DNA of 64,000 nucleotides from Marinobacterium lutimaris (GCF_900108065.1 NZ_FNVQ01000003.1:62001-126000); one strand, 5' to 3'. Positions 53,681-62,419 are shown, counted from the stretch's first letter. Numbers and translations: made by a program. The notes: generated by a model not told the origin, from the letters alone.

Positions 53681-54124
53681 ATGAGCGAGACAGATAAGTC
53701 TTCAGAAGATATGCAGGTCATTCGTGCCGGTTCTACGGCTGCCATCCAGGGACCCAGCGACTGTTTCACCGGGACCGTTCGTATCGACAAGATCTTCAAC
53801 GCCCCCGAACCGTCCCGCTTAGGGCTTGCCGTGGTCAACTTCGAACCGGGTGCACGCACCAACTGGCATACCCATCCGCTGGGCCAGGCTCTGCTGGTCA
53901 CCGACGGTGTCGGCTGGACCCAGTGCGAAGGCGGGCCCCGTACAGAGATCCGCCCCGGCGATATCATCTACTGCAACTGCGGCCGTCGCCACTGGCACGG
54001 CGCCACCGACACCACTTACATGCAGCACGTCGCGGTTCAGGAAGCACTGGACGGCAGCCCCGTCACCTGGATGGAGCCGGTCACCGACGAGCAGTACCTG
54101 GGCGGTCCGGTGAAAAAAGACTAA
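53681..54124 (+). CDS. Cupin-domain protein (cytoplasmic)
   Basis: A 147-aa single-domain cupin with metal-binding motif 1 in GARTNWHTHPLGQALLVTDG (about 51-70; His, His, Gln) and motif 2 in PGDIIYCNCGRRHWHGATDT. It is of the (R)-mandelonitrile-lyase-like group commonly linked to YqhC/YqhD loci. It shares long blocks (GAR.NWHTHP.GQ, HWHGATD, VTWME.VTDEQY) with the exported cupin at 61958-62419. No reaction can be assigned. The start at 53681 follows GGAGGAG. Confidence 0.87.
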   Translation: MSETDKSSEDMQVIRAGSTAAIQGPSDCFTGTVRIDKIFNAPEPSRLGLAVVNFEPGARTNWHTHPLGQALLVTDGVGWTQCEGGPRTEIRPGDIIYCNCGRRHWHGATDTTYMQHVAVQEALDGSPVTWMEPVTDEQYLGGPVKKD

Positions 54125-54233
54125 TAGAGAAGTCGCTGGGGTCGCAGCGCCACAGCCACTAAGTTCGAGCCTTCTGCGTTTTCACTGTTCATTTTTGGCG
54201 AGCGCAGCGCCAACCTCAACAAGGAGACCGAAC

Positions 54234-55178
54234 ATGGGTAATTACATCTTTTCCCTTAGCGATAAAGTCACTCGCAAGCCGGTTGCGTACAAGAACCGCT
54301 TCGGTGTTGAGCTCGCAGGCGATCTTTACCTGCCTGCCGATTTCGATGAATCCAAAAGCTACCCAGCACTGATCATCGGCGCGCCCTATGGCGGTGTTAA
54401 AGAGCAGGGCCCCGGCGTTTACGCCAATGAGCTGGCGCAACGCGGCTATATCGCCCTGACCTTCGACCCCTCTTACAACGGTGATTCCGCGGGCTTCCCG
54501 CGTCACCTCTCATCACCGGAAATGTTTGTCGAAGACTTCCACGCCGGCGTCGACTTTATCGGTACCCGCCCCGGCGTTGATCGCAACAAAATCGGCGTTA
54601 TCGGTATCTGCGGTTCCGGCGGCTTTGGCCTGAGCGCCGCCCAGGTGGATCCGCGCATCAAGGCGGTCGCTACCGTCAGCATGTACGATATCTCCCGCAT
54701 GCACGCCGAAGGTTTCGGTGGAACACTGGATGCGGACACCCGCAAGGCGACCCTGGATGCGATCGCTACCCAGCGCTGGGACGAATTTGAAAGCGGCCGC
54801 CCGGAACTGACCGAACGTGGCTCTCCGCTGGAGATCGGCGAAGGCACCAACCCCATCGGCTGTGAATTCGGTGAGTTCTACTCCCGTCCGCGCGGTTACC
54901 ACCCGAACTCCATCACTCAGTTCACTCAGTCTTCGGTGCTGTCGTTCATGAACTTCCCACTGCTGGACAAACTGGAATGGATCTCGCCGCGCCCGATCCT
55001 GCTAGTGATGGGTGAAGTCGCTCACTCACGCTACTTCAGCGAAGATATCTATGCAGCAGCGGCCGAGCCGAAAGAGCTCTACATCGTACCTGGCGCTAAC
55101 CACGTCGACCTGTACGACCGTACCGATGTAATTCCTTTCGACAAGCTCGATAGCTTCTTCGGCGAAGCGCTCAAGTAA
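54234..55178 (+). CDS. Alpha/beta hydrolase, dienelactone-hydrolase-like
   Basis: A 314-aa alpha/beta hydrolase of the YcjY/DLH-like group. It has ALIIGAPYGGVKEQGPGVYA near the oxyanion loop, the nucleophile elbow IGVIGICGSGGFGLSAA (G-I-C-G-S-G; nucleophile probably Cys, about residue 127), LLVMGEVAHSRYFSE and GANHVDLYD with the catalytic His. It has no signal peptide. The start at 54234 follows AAGGAG. It lies 109 bp after the cupin gene, probably in the same transcription unit. The substrate is unknown; an ester or lactone fits the neighbouring SMP-30-type lactonases. Confidence 0.86.
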   Translation: MGNYIFSLSDKVTRKPVAYKNRFGVELAGDLYLPADFDESKSYPALIIGAPYGGVKEQGPGVYANELAQRGYIALTFDPSYNGDSAGFPRHLSSPEMFVEDFHAGVDFIGTRPGVDRNKIGVIGICGSGGFGLSAAQVDPRIKAVATVSMYDISRMHAEGFGGTLDADTRKATLDAIATQRWDEFESGRPELTERGSPLEIGEGTNPIGCEFGEFYSRPRGYHPNSITQFTQSSVLSFMNFPLLDKLEWISPRPILLVMGEVAHSRYFSEDIYAAAAEPKELYIVPGANHVDLYDRTDVIPFDKLDSFFGEALK

Positions 55179-55412
55179 GCGCAGCGGTATTGGCGGGCAT
55201 CCCTCAGATGCCCGCTTGAAAACTCCGTGCCGGCCGGACCTCTCCGCCGGCACTCTCTTCCCTGCGGCAACACCGTCGCAACGAAAGGAAGAACAGCGGG
55301 CCGTGCAATATGACCCGCGATTGCCCAGGCATGTCAGAAATGAGTGAAAGCTCTGCAGCTCAGGCGATCACACCCCAGACAGATTACGAATCACTCTTTA
55401 AACGGACACATC

Positions 55413-56570
55413 ATGAACAACTTCAATTTTTGGAATAGCACCAAAATCATTTTCGGTGCCGGCGAAATCGCGAGCCTGAGCAACGAAATCCCGGCCGGCG
55501 CCCGCGTGCTGATCACCTACGGCGGCGGCAGCATCAAAAAGAATGGCATCTTCGAGCAGGTGACCGCGGCCCTCGGTCACGTGACCTGGTTCGAGTTCGG
55601 CGGCATCGAAGCCAACCCGCATTTTGAAACCTGCATCAAGGCGGTGGATCTGGTTAAAACCGAACAGATCGACTTTATGCTGGCAGTCGGCGGCGGCTCG
55701 GTCATCGACGCCACCAAGTTCATCGCCGCAGCCTCAAAATATGCAGGCGACCCCTGGGATATCATCGCCACCTTCGGCGGTGCCGTGACCGACGCCCTGC
55801 CGGTGGGCTGCGTACTGACTCTGGCCGCTACCGGTTCGGAAATGAACCCGACCTCAGTGGTCACCCGTGCCGAGACCCAGGACAAGCTGTTCTTTAACTC
55901 TGAACATGTGCGCCCGAAATTCTCGATCCTGGATCCGAAAACCACTTACTCACTGCCGCCGCGTCAGGTGGGCAACGGCGTGGTCGACTCCTTCGTTCAC
56001 GTGCTGGAGCAGTACGTCACCTTCCCGGCCAACGCCAGGGTACAGGACCGCTTCGCTGAAGGCCTCCTGGCCACCATCATCGAGGAAGGCCCGAAAGCGC
56101 TGCACGATCCGGAGAACTACGATGTGCGCGCCAACCTGATGTGGAGCGCCACCATGGCCCTGAACGGCCTGCTGGCCACCGGCACGCCGGGCGACTGGGC
56201 ATCTCACCTGATCGGTCAGGAGCTGACCGGCCTCTACGGCCTGGACCACGGCCAGACCCTGGCGATCATGATTCCGGCGATCTGGACCTATAAACTGGAG
56301 CAGAAGAGAGAGAAGCTGGTGCAGTATGGCCAGCGCGTATGGCATATCCAGGAAACCGATCCGAACCTGATCGCACAGCAGGCGATCGAACTGACCCGGG
56401 AGTTCTTTGAATCCATGGGTGTAAAAACCCGCCTGACAGATTACGGCCTGGATGAGAAAGCGATTGCCGAAGTGGTCGCCAAGCTGAAGGAGCACCAGTT
56501 CGTAGCGCTTGGTGAGCACGGTGATATCACCCCGGAAGATGCGGCTGAAATTCTGAAACTGGCGCTGTAA
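55413..56570 (+). CDS. Iron-type alcohol dehydrogenase, YqhD-like
   Basis: A 385-aa group III alcohol dehydrogenase close to E. coli YqhD in length and sequence: FNFWNSTKIIFGAGEI at the start, LAVGGGSVIDATKFIAAA (NADP binding), DSFVHVLEQY and HLIGQELTGLYGLDHGQTLA with the metal-ligand Asp and His residues. It reduces aldehydes to alcohols with NADPH and protects against reactive aldehydes. It is the third rightward gene from the YqhC-like regulator, with a 234-bp upstream spacer. A strong terminator follows. Confidence 0.92.
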   Translation: MNNFNFWNSTKIIFGAGEIASLSNEIPAGARVLITYGGGSIKKNGIFEQVTAALGHVTWFEFGGIEANPHFETCIKAVDLVKTEQIDFMLAVGGGSVIDATKFIAAASKYAGDPWDIIATFGGAVTDALPVGCVLTLAATGSEMNPTSVVTRAETQDKLFFNSEHVRPKFSILDPKTTYSLPPRQVGNGVVDSFVHVLEQYVTFPANARVQDRFAEGLLATIIEEGPKALHDPENYDVRANLMWSATMALNGLLATGTPGDWASHLIGQELTGLYGLDHGQTLAIMIPAIWTYKLEQKREKLVQYGQRVWHIQETDPNLIAQQAIELTREFFESMGVKTRLTDYGLDEKAIAEVVAKLKEHQFVALGEHGDITPEDAAEILKLAL

Positions 56571-56608
56571 TAGCCACTCAAACGGCCTGAACAGGCCTCA
56601 GCCAGATA

Positions 56609-56640
56609 AGCGTCAGAGATTAATACTCTGGCGCTTTTTT
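56609..56640 (+). terminator. Terminator after the YqhD-like gene
   Basis: Stem GCGTCAGAG / CTCTGGCGC (one G-T pair) with a 7-nt loop, followed by TTTTTTATT. Confidence 0.85.
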
Positions 56641-56720
56641 ATTGCCGTTCTTAAAGGCGGTGTTAATCGTCTGATCGAGGCGAAAGTTTTGTCGCGCCTG
56701 AAAGCCATACAAGCCAGGAC

Positions 56721-56860
56721 CTCGTCGCGATCAACCGTTGAGGTTTGAAATGATCGCCATGCCAGCCGCAATCGACGCGAGGCGCGCCTCCTACAGATGG
56801 CATAATGGGCATTTTCCGGCAGGAGCGACGCCCCCGTCGCGATCAAACGCGGTGGTTTGA
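56721..56860. repeat. REP-like palindromic cluster
   Basis: Contains CGACGCGAGGCGCGCCTCCT (56773-56792) and AGGAGCGACGCCCCCGTCGC (56821-56840), inverted relatives of the pair at 40931-40998. It also has two copies of a CGCGATCAAnCG-n(3-4)-GGTTTGAAATnA tail. It occupies the gap between the convergent YqhD-like and MBL-fold genes; no gene is seen there. Confidence 0.75.
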
Positions 56861-56896
56861 AATAACCACCCTACCTAGTCCAATCGGCGGAGAGTT

Positions 56897-58006
56897 TCAC
56901 TCCCACCAATGGTCAAACTGCTGCTCAGCCTCCAACCGGATAGGCTCACCGATCATCGGTGTCAGAAGCCGGAAATCCTTGTCCTCACTGGCGGCGACAA
57001 AACGCTTAAACGGCTCATCCCAGGCGTGTTTCGCCAGGGTAAAGCGACCCACATGGGCAGGCAGTACCGCTTTGGCTCTAAGGTCTTCCGCCGCCTGCGC
57101 CGCCTCTTCCGGGTTCATATGAATGTAGGCCCAGCGCGGGTCGTACTGGCCACTATCCAGGGTGGCGAAATCAAAGTTGCCAAAGCGCTCGCCGATCTCG
57201 GCAAAATGGGGGCCGTAACCGGAGTCACCGCTGAACAGCCAGCGCTGCTGCGGTGTTTCCAGCACAAAGCCGGTCCACAGGGTTTTACGCCGCGTGAGCA
57301 TACGACCGGAATAGTGCCGCGCAGGAATCAGGTGCACACGCAGTCCCTCGCCCAGCTCAAAGCTCTGGTACCAGTCGCCTTCATTAACGAACTCGTCGTT
57401 ATAGCCCCACTGCTCAAAGTAAGCACCGATACCCAGCGGAGCGATCACTTGAGCAACCTTTGGCTTCAGGCTATCAATGCTCGGATAGTCCAAGTGATCC
57501 CAGTGATCGTGGGTGATCAGCAGCGCATCGATGGGCGGCATATCCTCGGCGGTGTAATCGCTGGTACCCGCGTAGGCCTGGTTGAACACTCCGATGGGAG
57601 CCGCGCCCTCACTGAAGACGGGGTCGATCAGGATCCTGCGACCGGCGAGCTGCAGATAAAACGAGGAGTGACCGAGCCAGACGATGGTATCTTCATTCGG
57701 GTCCAGCGCCTTGAGGTCGGTTTTAACGGCGGGGATATTGTCCAGCGGGCGCAGACGCTCACCGCTGCTGCGCAGGTTTTCAAACAGCACCTGCATAAAG
57801 GATTTATCCTCGGTGAACATCGGCGTATCAATCAGGTTGTGAAACTCGCCGTCGCTATAGTTCGGAGATTGCTCAATCTGCGCCAGACGCTTCCCCTCCG
57901 GTAGATGACCGAATTTCGGATGCTGAAGATAAGCCATCGCCGCCACGACCAAAATAACGACTATGCCAACCAGCCAATACGCCATTTTCTTAACCCGCTT
58001 TCCCAT
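56897..58006 (-). CDS. Membrane-anchored MBL-fold hydrolase
   Basis: A 369-aa metallo-beta-lactamase-fold protein of the NAPE-PLD/UlaG-like group. One N-terminal membrane segment (about 8-26, YWLVGIVVILVVAAMAYL) would place the enzyme in the periplasm. Metal-binding residues are in WLGHSSFYLQ, LLITHDHWDHLDYP (HxHxDH, about 165-170), LIPARHYSGR, LFSGDSGY and VLPAHVGRF. It probably cleaves a phosphodiester or lactone. It is convergent with the YqhD-like gene across REP-like repeats. Confidence 0.88.
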   Translation of the reverse strand: MGKRVKKMAYWLVGIVVILVVAAMAYLQHPKFGHLPEGKRLAQIEQSPNYSDGEFHNLIDTPMFTEDKSFMQVLFENLRSSGERLRPLDNIPAVKTDLKALDPNEDTIVWLGHSSFYLQLAGRRILIDPVFSEGAAPIGVFNQAYAGTSDYTAEDMPPIDALLITHDHWDHLDYPSIDSLKPKVAQVIAPLGIGAYFEQWGYNDEFVNEGDWYQSFELGEGLRVHLIPARHYSGRMLTRRKTLWTGFVLETPQQRWLFSGDSGYGPHFAEIGERFGNFDFATLDSGQYDPRWAYIHMNPEEAAQAAEDLRAKAVLPAHVGRFTLAKHAWDEPFKRFVAASEDKDFRLLTPMIGEPIRLEAEQQFDHWWE

Positions 58007-58064
58007 TACGTTCCCGCCTTATACCGCAGCTTTCACAACTGAATTTACTTAATCCCAAACAGCA

Positions 58065-58097
58065 AACGGGCCGCTGGGGGAAACCCAGCAGCCCGTT
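58065..58097 (-). terminator. Terminator of the SDR/cyclophilin-like unit
   Basis: Stem AACGGGC.GCTGGG / CCCAGC.GCCCGTT with one internal mismatch, followed on the minus strand by TGCTGTTTGGG. Confidence 0.6.
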
Positions 58098-58124
58098 CAC
58101 ATTCCGGCGTTGATCAACAGACCA

Positions 58125-58586
58125 TCATTCAACCCGCTCGATCCGCGCATTCAGAGAGCCCTTCACCGAGAGCGCTGCCATGCCGCCCTCGATTCGCCCC
58201 AGCTTCACCAACCCGCTGGCATAACCGAAGTCGCGGTAGAAGATCGCCAGATTGCCCCAAGGCGCGTAGAGCGTGATATCACCCACGTCCGGATCGATAC
58301 CGGCGGGCGCATCATGGGTCGGCAGGCTGCCGGGAAGATCAGACACCTTTTCAATGCCGTGATAATCATCCAGCTTGAGATCCAGCGGCAGCATCTCGGC
58401 AAACGCCTTTGCGGAGGCATTGTTTTCCAGGGTTGCCGGTAGCTCCTGCCCTGCCACAACGATACGAATTTTCATCAGATCCCCCGAGGGTTCGGAATGG
58501 GTTTGAGTATCCTGGCCCTGCGCCGCCATCGCCCAAAAAAGGGCGAGACTGCCAAGCAGGGCCGGAGTCGCGATCCTTCGGATCAA
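58125..58586 (-). CDS. Exported cyclophilin-like fold protein
   Basis: A protein of about 153 aa. Residues from about 40 on match the small cyclophilin-like family (MKIRIVVAGQELPATLENNA, PGSLPTHDAPAGIDPDVGDI, GNLAIFYRDFGYASGLVKLG). It is preceded by a good signal peptide (LIRRIATPALLGSLALFWAM, then AAQGQ). No ATG precedes the signal peptide; TTG at 58586 or GTG at 58610 are candidates, and the ATG at the domain start (58475) would give a cytoplasmic form. The TTG start overlaps no coding sequence of the SDR gene and lies 5 bp past it. Function unknown. Confidence 0.68.
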   Translation of the reverse strand: MIRRIATPALLGSLALFWAMAAQGQDTQTHSEPSGDLMKIRIVVAGQELPATLENNASAKAFAEMLPLDLKLDDYHGIEKVSDLPGSLPTHDAPAGIDPDVGDITLYAPWGNLAIFYRDFGYASGLVKLGRIEGGMAALSVKGSLNARIERVE

Positions 58587-58590
58587 CGAC

Positions 58591-59352
58591 TTAGCGTACG
58601 GTATAGCCACCGTCCACCGCCAGCGCATGGCCCATAACAAAGGTAGAGCCCGGACCGCACAGCCAGAGTACCGGATCGGCAACCTCTTCGGCGGTACCCA
58701 GACGATGCGCCGGTACCTGTTCCATCAGCAGGTCCATCGCTGCGGTCTCATTCTCTTTCATGTCGGCAACCATCGGCGTATCGATGATACCCGGGCACAC
58801 CGCGTTGATGCGGATACCCTGGGCCGCGTACTCAAGCGCAGCGGTTTTGGTAAGGCCATGCACACCGTGCTTGGCCGCATGGTATGCGGCACGGCCCGGC
58901 ACACCGACAAAACCACCCAGTGACGAGCAGTTAACGATGGCACCGCTGCCCTGTTTACGCATCTGCACCAGCTCGTGTTTCATGCAGTTCCAGACGCCGC
59001 CCAGGTTGATATTCACCACGCGGTCGAACTCGTTACGCTCCAGATCGGCGGTCTCGGTCGCCAGAGACTGAACGCCGGCGTTGTTAAACGCCGCATCCAG
59101 GCTGCCAAAGGTCTCGACGGTTTTCTCAACCATCGCTTTCACAGCCGCTTCGTCGGTGACATCACAGGTGATCGCCAGGGTTTTCGCACCGGTAGCAGCC
59201 AGCTCGTCGGCCACCGCCTGCGCCGCTTCACCATTGATATCGGCAATCGCAACTGCAGCCCCTGCCTTGGCAAACGCCTTAACGGTTGCCAGGCCCATGC
59301 CTGAAGCGCCGCCGGTGACCAAAGCTACCTTTCCAGTGAAATCGTGACTCAT
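58591..59352 (-). CDS. Short-chain dehydrogenase/reductase
   Basis: A 253-aa classical SDR. It has a Rossmann motif (ALVTGGASGMGLATVKAF, TGxxxGxG at about 13-20), NNAG (about 90), the catalytic Ser in IVNCSSLGG (about 140) and YHAAKHG (Tyr/Lys, about 155-159). The Asp after the second strand (VAIADINGE) favours NAD(H). It oxidises or reduces an alcohol/ketone; the substrate is unknown. A composite motif (59412-59441) lies 60 bp upstream and is shared with the SMP-30 operon. Confidence 0.92.
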   Translation of the reverse strand: MSHDFTGKVALVTGGASGMGLATVKAFAKAGAAVAIADINGEAAQAVADELAATGAKTLAITCDVTDEAAVKAMVEKTVETFGSLDAAFNNAGVQSLATETADLERNEFDRVVNINLGGVWNCMKHELVQMRKQGSGAIVNCSSLGGFVGVPGRAAYHAAKHGVHGLTKTAALEYAAQGIRINAVCPGIIDTPMVADMKENETAAMDLLMEQVPAHRLGTAEEVADPVLWLCGPGSTFVMGHALAVDGGYTVR

Positions 59353-59411
59353 TACAAAAAACTCCTGATGTCCAATTATTGATCTAGTCTACGCCTGCAC
59401 GACTATTCAGA

Positions 59412-59441
59412 TTAGCCACGGCTATCGATTAAGACTCATGA
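59412..59441 (-). promoter_or_regulatory. Composite promoter motif, copy 1 (SDR gene)
   Basis: On the gene strand: TCATGAGTCTTAAT, CGA, TAGCCGTGGCTAA. The second half is an inverted repeat (TTAGCC / GGCTA). It is shared with 61768-61797 upstream of the SMP-30 pair. Confidence 0.6.
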
Positions 59442-59467
59442 ACCAAGCTAATAAATAATAAGCCTGC

Positions 59468-60529
59468 TTATCGCACTGCCGGCAGCCCGCTGGCAAACAC
59501 CTTGGCATGGAAGATATTGGCACCTTCACCGCCATCCTCATCGCTGCTGACCGAGTAGAGGTCATTGCTGCCTGGGCTGATCGCAAGGCTGGTGGACTTC
59601 AGGTTATGCCCCTCCCCCCTGCCGGGTAACAGGATCTGTCCGATGGGAATGCCGTTGGGATTGAACGCCAGGATCCTCCCCTGGCCCGAAATCGCTACAT
59701 AAACGTTGCCATCGGAATCAGCTCGCATGGAGTCAGGCTTCCAGCCGATAAAGTGATAGGGGATGGCGGAACCGATAGGCGCAATGGTGGTGGCATCAGC
59801 CAACTGGACCCGGTGCAGCCGACCGCCGCTTAACTCGGTCGCCCAAAGTGTCTTGCCGTCGGGGCTGAGCGTGACGCCATTGGCTTTAGACAGGTTGGGC
59901 AGCACCGGTTCGATCGACGCGCCATCCGGCGATACGTAATAGATACCACCTTCGGGCTGGGTCGACGTGCCCTTGAAGTCACTGAAATAGAAGCCGCCCT
60001 TAGCATCGAACACCAGATCATTGGGCATATAGCCCGCATCCGGTGGGATGATCGTCTCAAGACCTGAGCCATCTGCGTTAACAGCGAAGATAGCTCCCCG
60101 GTGCGCCGGCACATTGAGGGCCGCGATAAACACCCGGCCATCGGCATGAAGCGCCAGACCACCGGGCGAGAGGTGATCCAGGGTTACCAGGGTCGACAAC
60201 TGCTTATCTGGAGTGGCTCGAAGCACCCGGCGACCGCTGACATCGCAGAACAGCAGGTCGCCGTTGTCATCGAAAATCGCGCCCTCCAGCACCGGCCCCT
60301 CGTCGGAGACGCGCAGCCAGGGTTCGGCGACCACAGCCTGCAGGCCACGCTCTGAGGCCGGAATCGGCGCCGGGCCCCGGATATCAGCCTGATAAACGAG
60401 ACCTTCCGCTTCTGCGGCCGACGCCTGGATTGGAGCTACCAGGGTCGCTAAACAGATAGCCGGCATCAGTCCTTTGATCAAACCTTGACCGGCAGTGCGA
60501 AAACCCTGCAATACACTCTTTTTCCTCAT
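59468..60529 (-). CDS. Exported SMP-30/gluconolactonase-like protein (copy A)
   Basis: A 353-aa beta-propeller of the SMP-30/gluconolactonase/LRE-like family. A signal peptide (about 1-39, GLMPAICLATLVAPIQASA) predicts a periplasmic location. Propeller blades show LEGAIFDDNGDLLFCDVSGR, SPGGLALHADGRVFIAALN, MPNDLVFDAKGGFYFSDFKG and ANGVTLSPDGKTLWATELSG, with the acidic and Asn metal ligands expected for lactonases. It would hydrolyse a sugar or other lactone. It is a tandem paralogue of the upstream gene (56 bp spacer). Confidence 0.88.
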   Translation of the reverse strand: MRKKSVLQGFRTAGQGLIKGLMPAICLATLVAPIQASAAEAEGLVYQADIRGPAPIPASERGLQAVVAEPWLRVSDEGPVLEGAIFDDNGDLLFCDVSGRRVLRATPDKQLSTLVTLDHLSPGGLALHADGRVFIAALNVPAHRGAIFAVNADGSGLETIIPPDAGYMPNDLVFDAKGGFYFSDFKGTSTQPEGGIYYVSPDGASIEPVLPNLSKANGVTLSPDGKTLWATELSGGRLHRVQLADATTIAPIGSAIPYHFIGWKPDSMRADSDGNVYVAISGQGRILAFNPNGIPIGQILLPGRGEGHNLKSTSLAISPGSNDLYSVSSDEDGGEGANIFHAKVFASGLPAVR

Positions 60530-60585
60530 CCTTTCTCTCCCTGTTTTATTTAGCGGTCTGTGCTTGCTTCCCCCTGGCCGGGAAC

Positions 60586-61662
60586 CTAGTTCGACGCAGG
60601 TGAAGGCAGCCCGCTGGCAAATACCTTGGCATGGAAGATATTCGCTCCCTCGCCGCCCTCACCATCGCTGGTGACCGCATAAAGATCATTGGTCCCAGGT
60701 TTGATCGCCATGCTGGTAGACATCAGGTTGTGGCCGGTTTCACGGCCCGGCAGCAGAATCTGGCCAATGGGAATACCGTTGCTGTTGAACGCCATCAGGC
60801 GTCCCTGACCAAAGATCGACACGTACACGTTGCCATCCGTATCGACACGCATGGAGTCTGGCGCCGGGCCGATAAAGTGGTACGGAATCGCCGAGCCGAT
60901 CGGCGCGATGGTGGTCGGGTCCGCCAGCTGGATGCGATGCATAACGTTGCGCCCGAACTCGGTGGTCCAGAGCACCTGGCCATCCGGACTCAGGGCAATA
61001 CCGTTCGCCTTGGCGAGATCAGGAACCACCGGAACAATCTCGGAAAGATCCGGCGGCATGTAGTAAACCGCGCCATCAGCCTGGGTCGACTCACCGGCAA
61101 AATCGGTGAAGTAGAGACCGCCTTCGGCATCAAAGGTCAGATCGTCCGGCTGATAACCCGCCTCGGCAGGGATAACGGTCTGCAGATCCGCCCCATCTTC
61201 AGCCACCGAGTAGATAGCGCCGACACCGTTGATAAAGTCCAGCGCGGCGATAAACAGGCGTCCATCCTGGCGGAACGCCAGCCCACCCGGCGAAAGATCA
61301 TCAAGCTGCACCAGGGTCGTGAGCTGCTTCTCCTCGGTCAGGCGTAGCACGCGTTTACCACTCACATCGCTGAAAATCAGATTACCCTCCGCGTCGAAAT
61401 TGGGCCCTTCCAGTATCAGCCCCTCATCGGAGACCTTGAACCAGGGCTCCGCCTTGACGGTCTGCAGCCCACGCTCAGCGGCTGGAATCGGCACCGGGCC
61501 GGAGGTCAGCTCGTCATAGGTAAGCGCCTGGACGCTATCCTGCGCAAACAGAGGCGCTGACAGCCCAAACGAAAGGCAGGCCAGTGCCGCAAGGCTCTTG
61601 CCGCTCGGCAGTAAGGCTTTGATCGATAACTTTGCCGGGGTGACAGACTTCACATTCAACAA
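60586..61662 (-). CDS. Exported SMP-30/gluconolactonase-like protein (copy B)
   Basis: About 358 aa, paralogous to copy A along its whole length (shared LSPGGLA, RLFIAAL, ANGIALSPDG, IAPIGSAIPYHFIG, SNGIPIGQILLPGR, EGGEGANIFHAKVFASGLP). It has a signal peptide (SLAALACLSFGLSAPLFAQ). There is no ATG at a suitable place. TTG codons at 61662 and 61659 follow GGAGAG at 7-10 bp, and I use 61662. The composite motif at 61768-61797 lies about 105 bp upstream, so copies B and A form one operon. Confidence 0.85.
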   Translation of the reverse strand: MLNVKSVTPAKLSIKALLPSGKSLAALACLSFGLSAPLFAQDSVQALTYDELTSGPVPIPAAERGLQTVKAEPWFKVSDEGLILEGPNFDAEGNLIFSDVSGKRVLRLTEEKQLTTLVQLDDLSPGGLAFRQDGRLFIAALDFINGVGAIYSVAEDGADLQTVIPAEAGYQPDDLTFDAEGGLYFTDFAGESTQADGAVYYMPPDLSEIVPVVPDLAKANGIALSPDGQVLWTTEFGRNVMHRIQLADPTTIAPIGSAIPYHFIGPAPDSMRVDTDGNVYVSIFGQGRLMAFNSNGIPIGQILLPGRETGHNLMSTSMAIKPGTNDLYAVTSDGEGGEGANIFHAKVFASGLPSPASN

Positions 61663-61767
61663 CTGAGACTCTCCTGAGTGCGGCAGGCTGCGCGGCTTCC
61701 GCACGCGGCCCATTCCATGGATCGAAAATACTTGCTGCGAGATTCTATGTGCGGGAGGCGCAACCTA

Positions 61768-61797
61768 TTAGCCCGCAACGGCTATTAAGACTCATGA
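61768..61797 (-). promoter_or_regulatory. Composite promoter motif, copy 2 (SMP-30 operon)
   Basis: On the gene strand: TCATGAGTCTTAATAGCCGT, TGC, GGGCTAA. It shares 14 identical leading bases and the TAGCCGT...GGCTAA inverted repeat with copy 1 at 59412-59441. The rest of the spacer up to 61920 shows no gene. Confidence 0.6.
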
Positions 61798-61920
61798 GCG
61801 CCATTCATCCCCGTCAGACGGGACGATGACTTTGAAGAATAAGGAGTGGTAGTGGCCAGAGAGGCTCTTTCTTTTTGTTTTTTTTGGGGGGCGGGAGGGG
61901 AATATTGCAGAGAACGGAGA

Positions 61921-61945
61921 CAGCGGGCGCTGGGAGCGCCCGCTG
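61921..61945 (-). terminator. Terminator of the exported cupin gene
   Basis: Perfect 11-bp stem CAGCGGGCGCT / AGCGCCCGCTG with a 3-nt loop, followed on the minus strand by TCTCCGTTCTC. Confidence 0.65.
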
Positions 61946-61957
61946 GTGGGCGGCTAA

Positions 61958-62419
61958 TCAGTGACCGTACTGTTCGTCGGTCACTGCTTCCATCCAGGTG
62001 ACGTTGGTGCCGCCTTCCATCTGCTGGATAGCGTAATGGGTGACAGCGGTTTTATCGGTAGCGCCGTGCCAGTGTTTAACACCCGGCGGACACCAGACCA
62101 CATCGCCCGGCTCCATCACGACTTTCTCTTTACCTTCTTCCTGGACCCAGCCCTTACCGTCGGTCACGACCAGCATCTGGCCAGCCGGGTGAGTGTGCCA
62201 GTTAGAGCGCGCGCCCGGCAGGAACGTTACCTTGCCGCTGTTGACCGCGAACGGCTCTTTATTGGGGAACACCATTTCCACGTACACATCGCCGGTGAAC
62301 TTATCAGCAGCACCAATAAAGGTGTCGCGTGTACCATTTTTGCTGATCTCCATGCCGTCAGCGAAAGCTGCACCGGAAAGCAGTGCAGTTGCCAGGGTTA
62401 ACGCTCTAAGTCCATTCAT
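61958..62419 (-). CDS. Exported cupin-domain protein
   Basis: A 153-aa cupin with a signal peptide (1-20, TLATALLSGAAFA). Metal-binding motifs are in GARSNWHTHPAGQMLVVTDG (about 70-89) and PGDVVWCPPGVKHWHGATDK. It matches the cytoplasmic cupin at 53681-54124 along most of its length, so the locus encodes a cytoplasmic and a periplasmic version of the same enzyme type. The ATG at 62419 follows AGGAGATCCC. Reaction unknown. Confidence 0.88.
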   Translation of the reverse strand: MNGLRALTLATALLSGAAFADGMEISKNGTRDTFIGAADKFTGDVYVEMVFPNKEPFAVNSGKVTFLPGARSNWHTHPAGQMLVVTDGKGWVQEEGKEKVVMEPGDVVWCPPGVKHWHGATDKTAVTHYAIQQMEGGTNVTWMEAVTDEQYGH

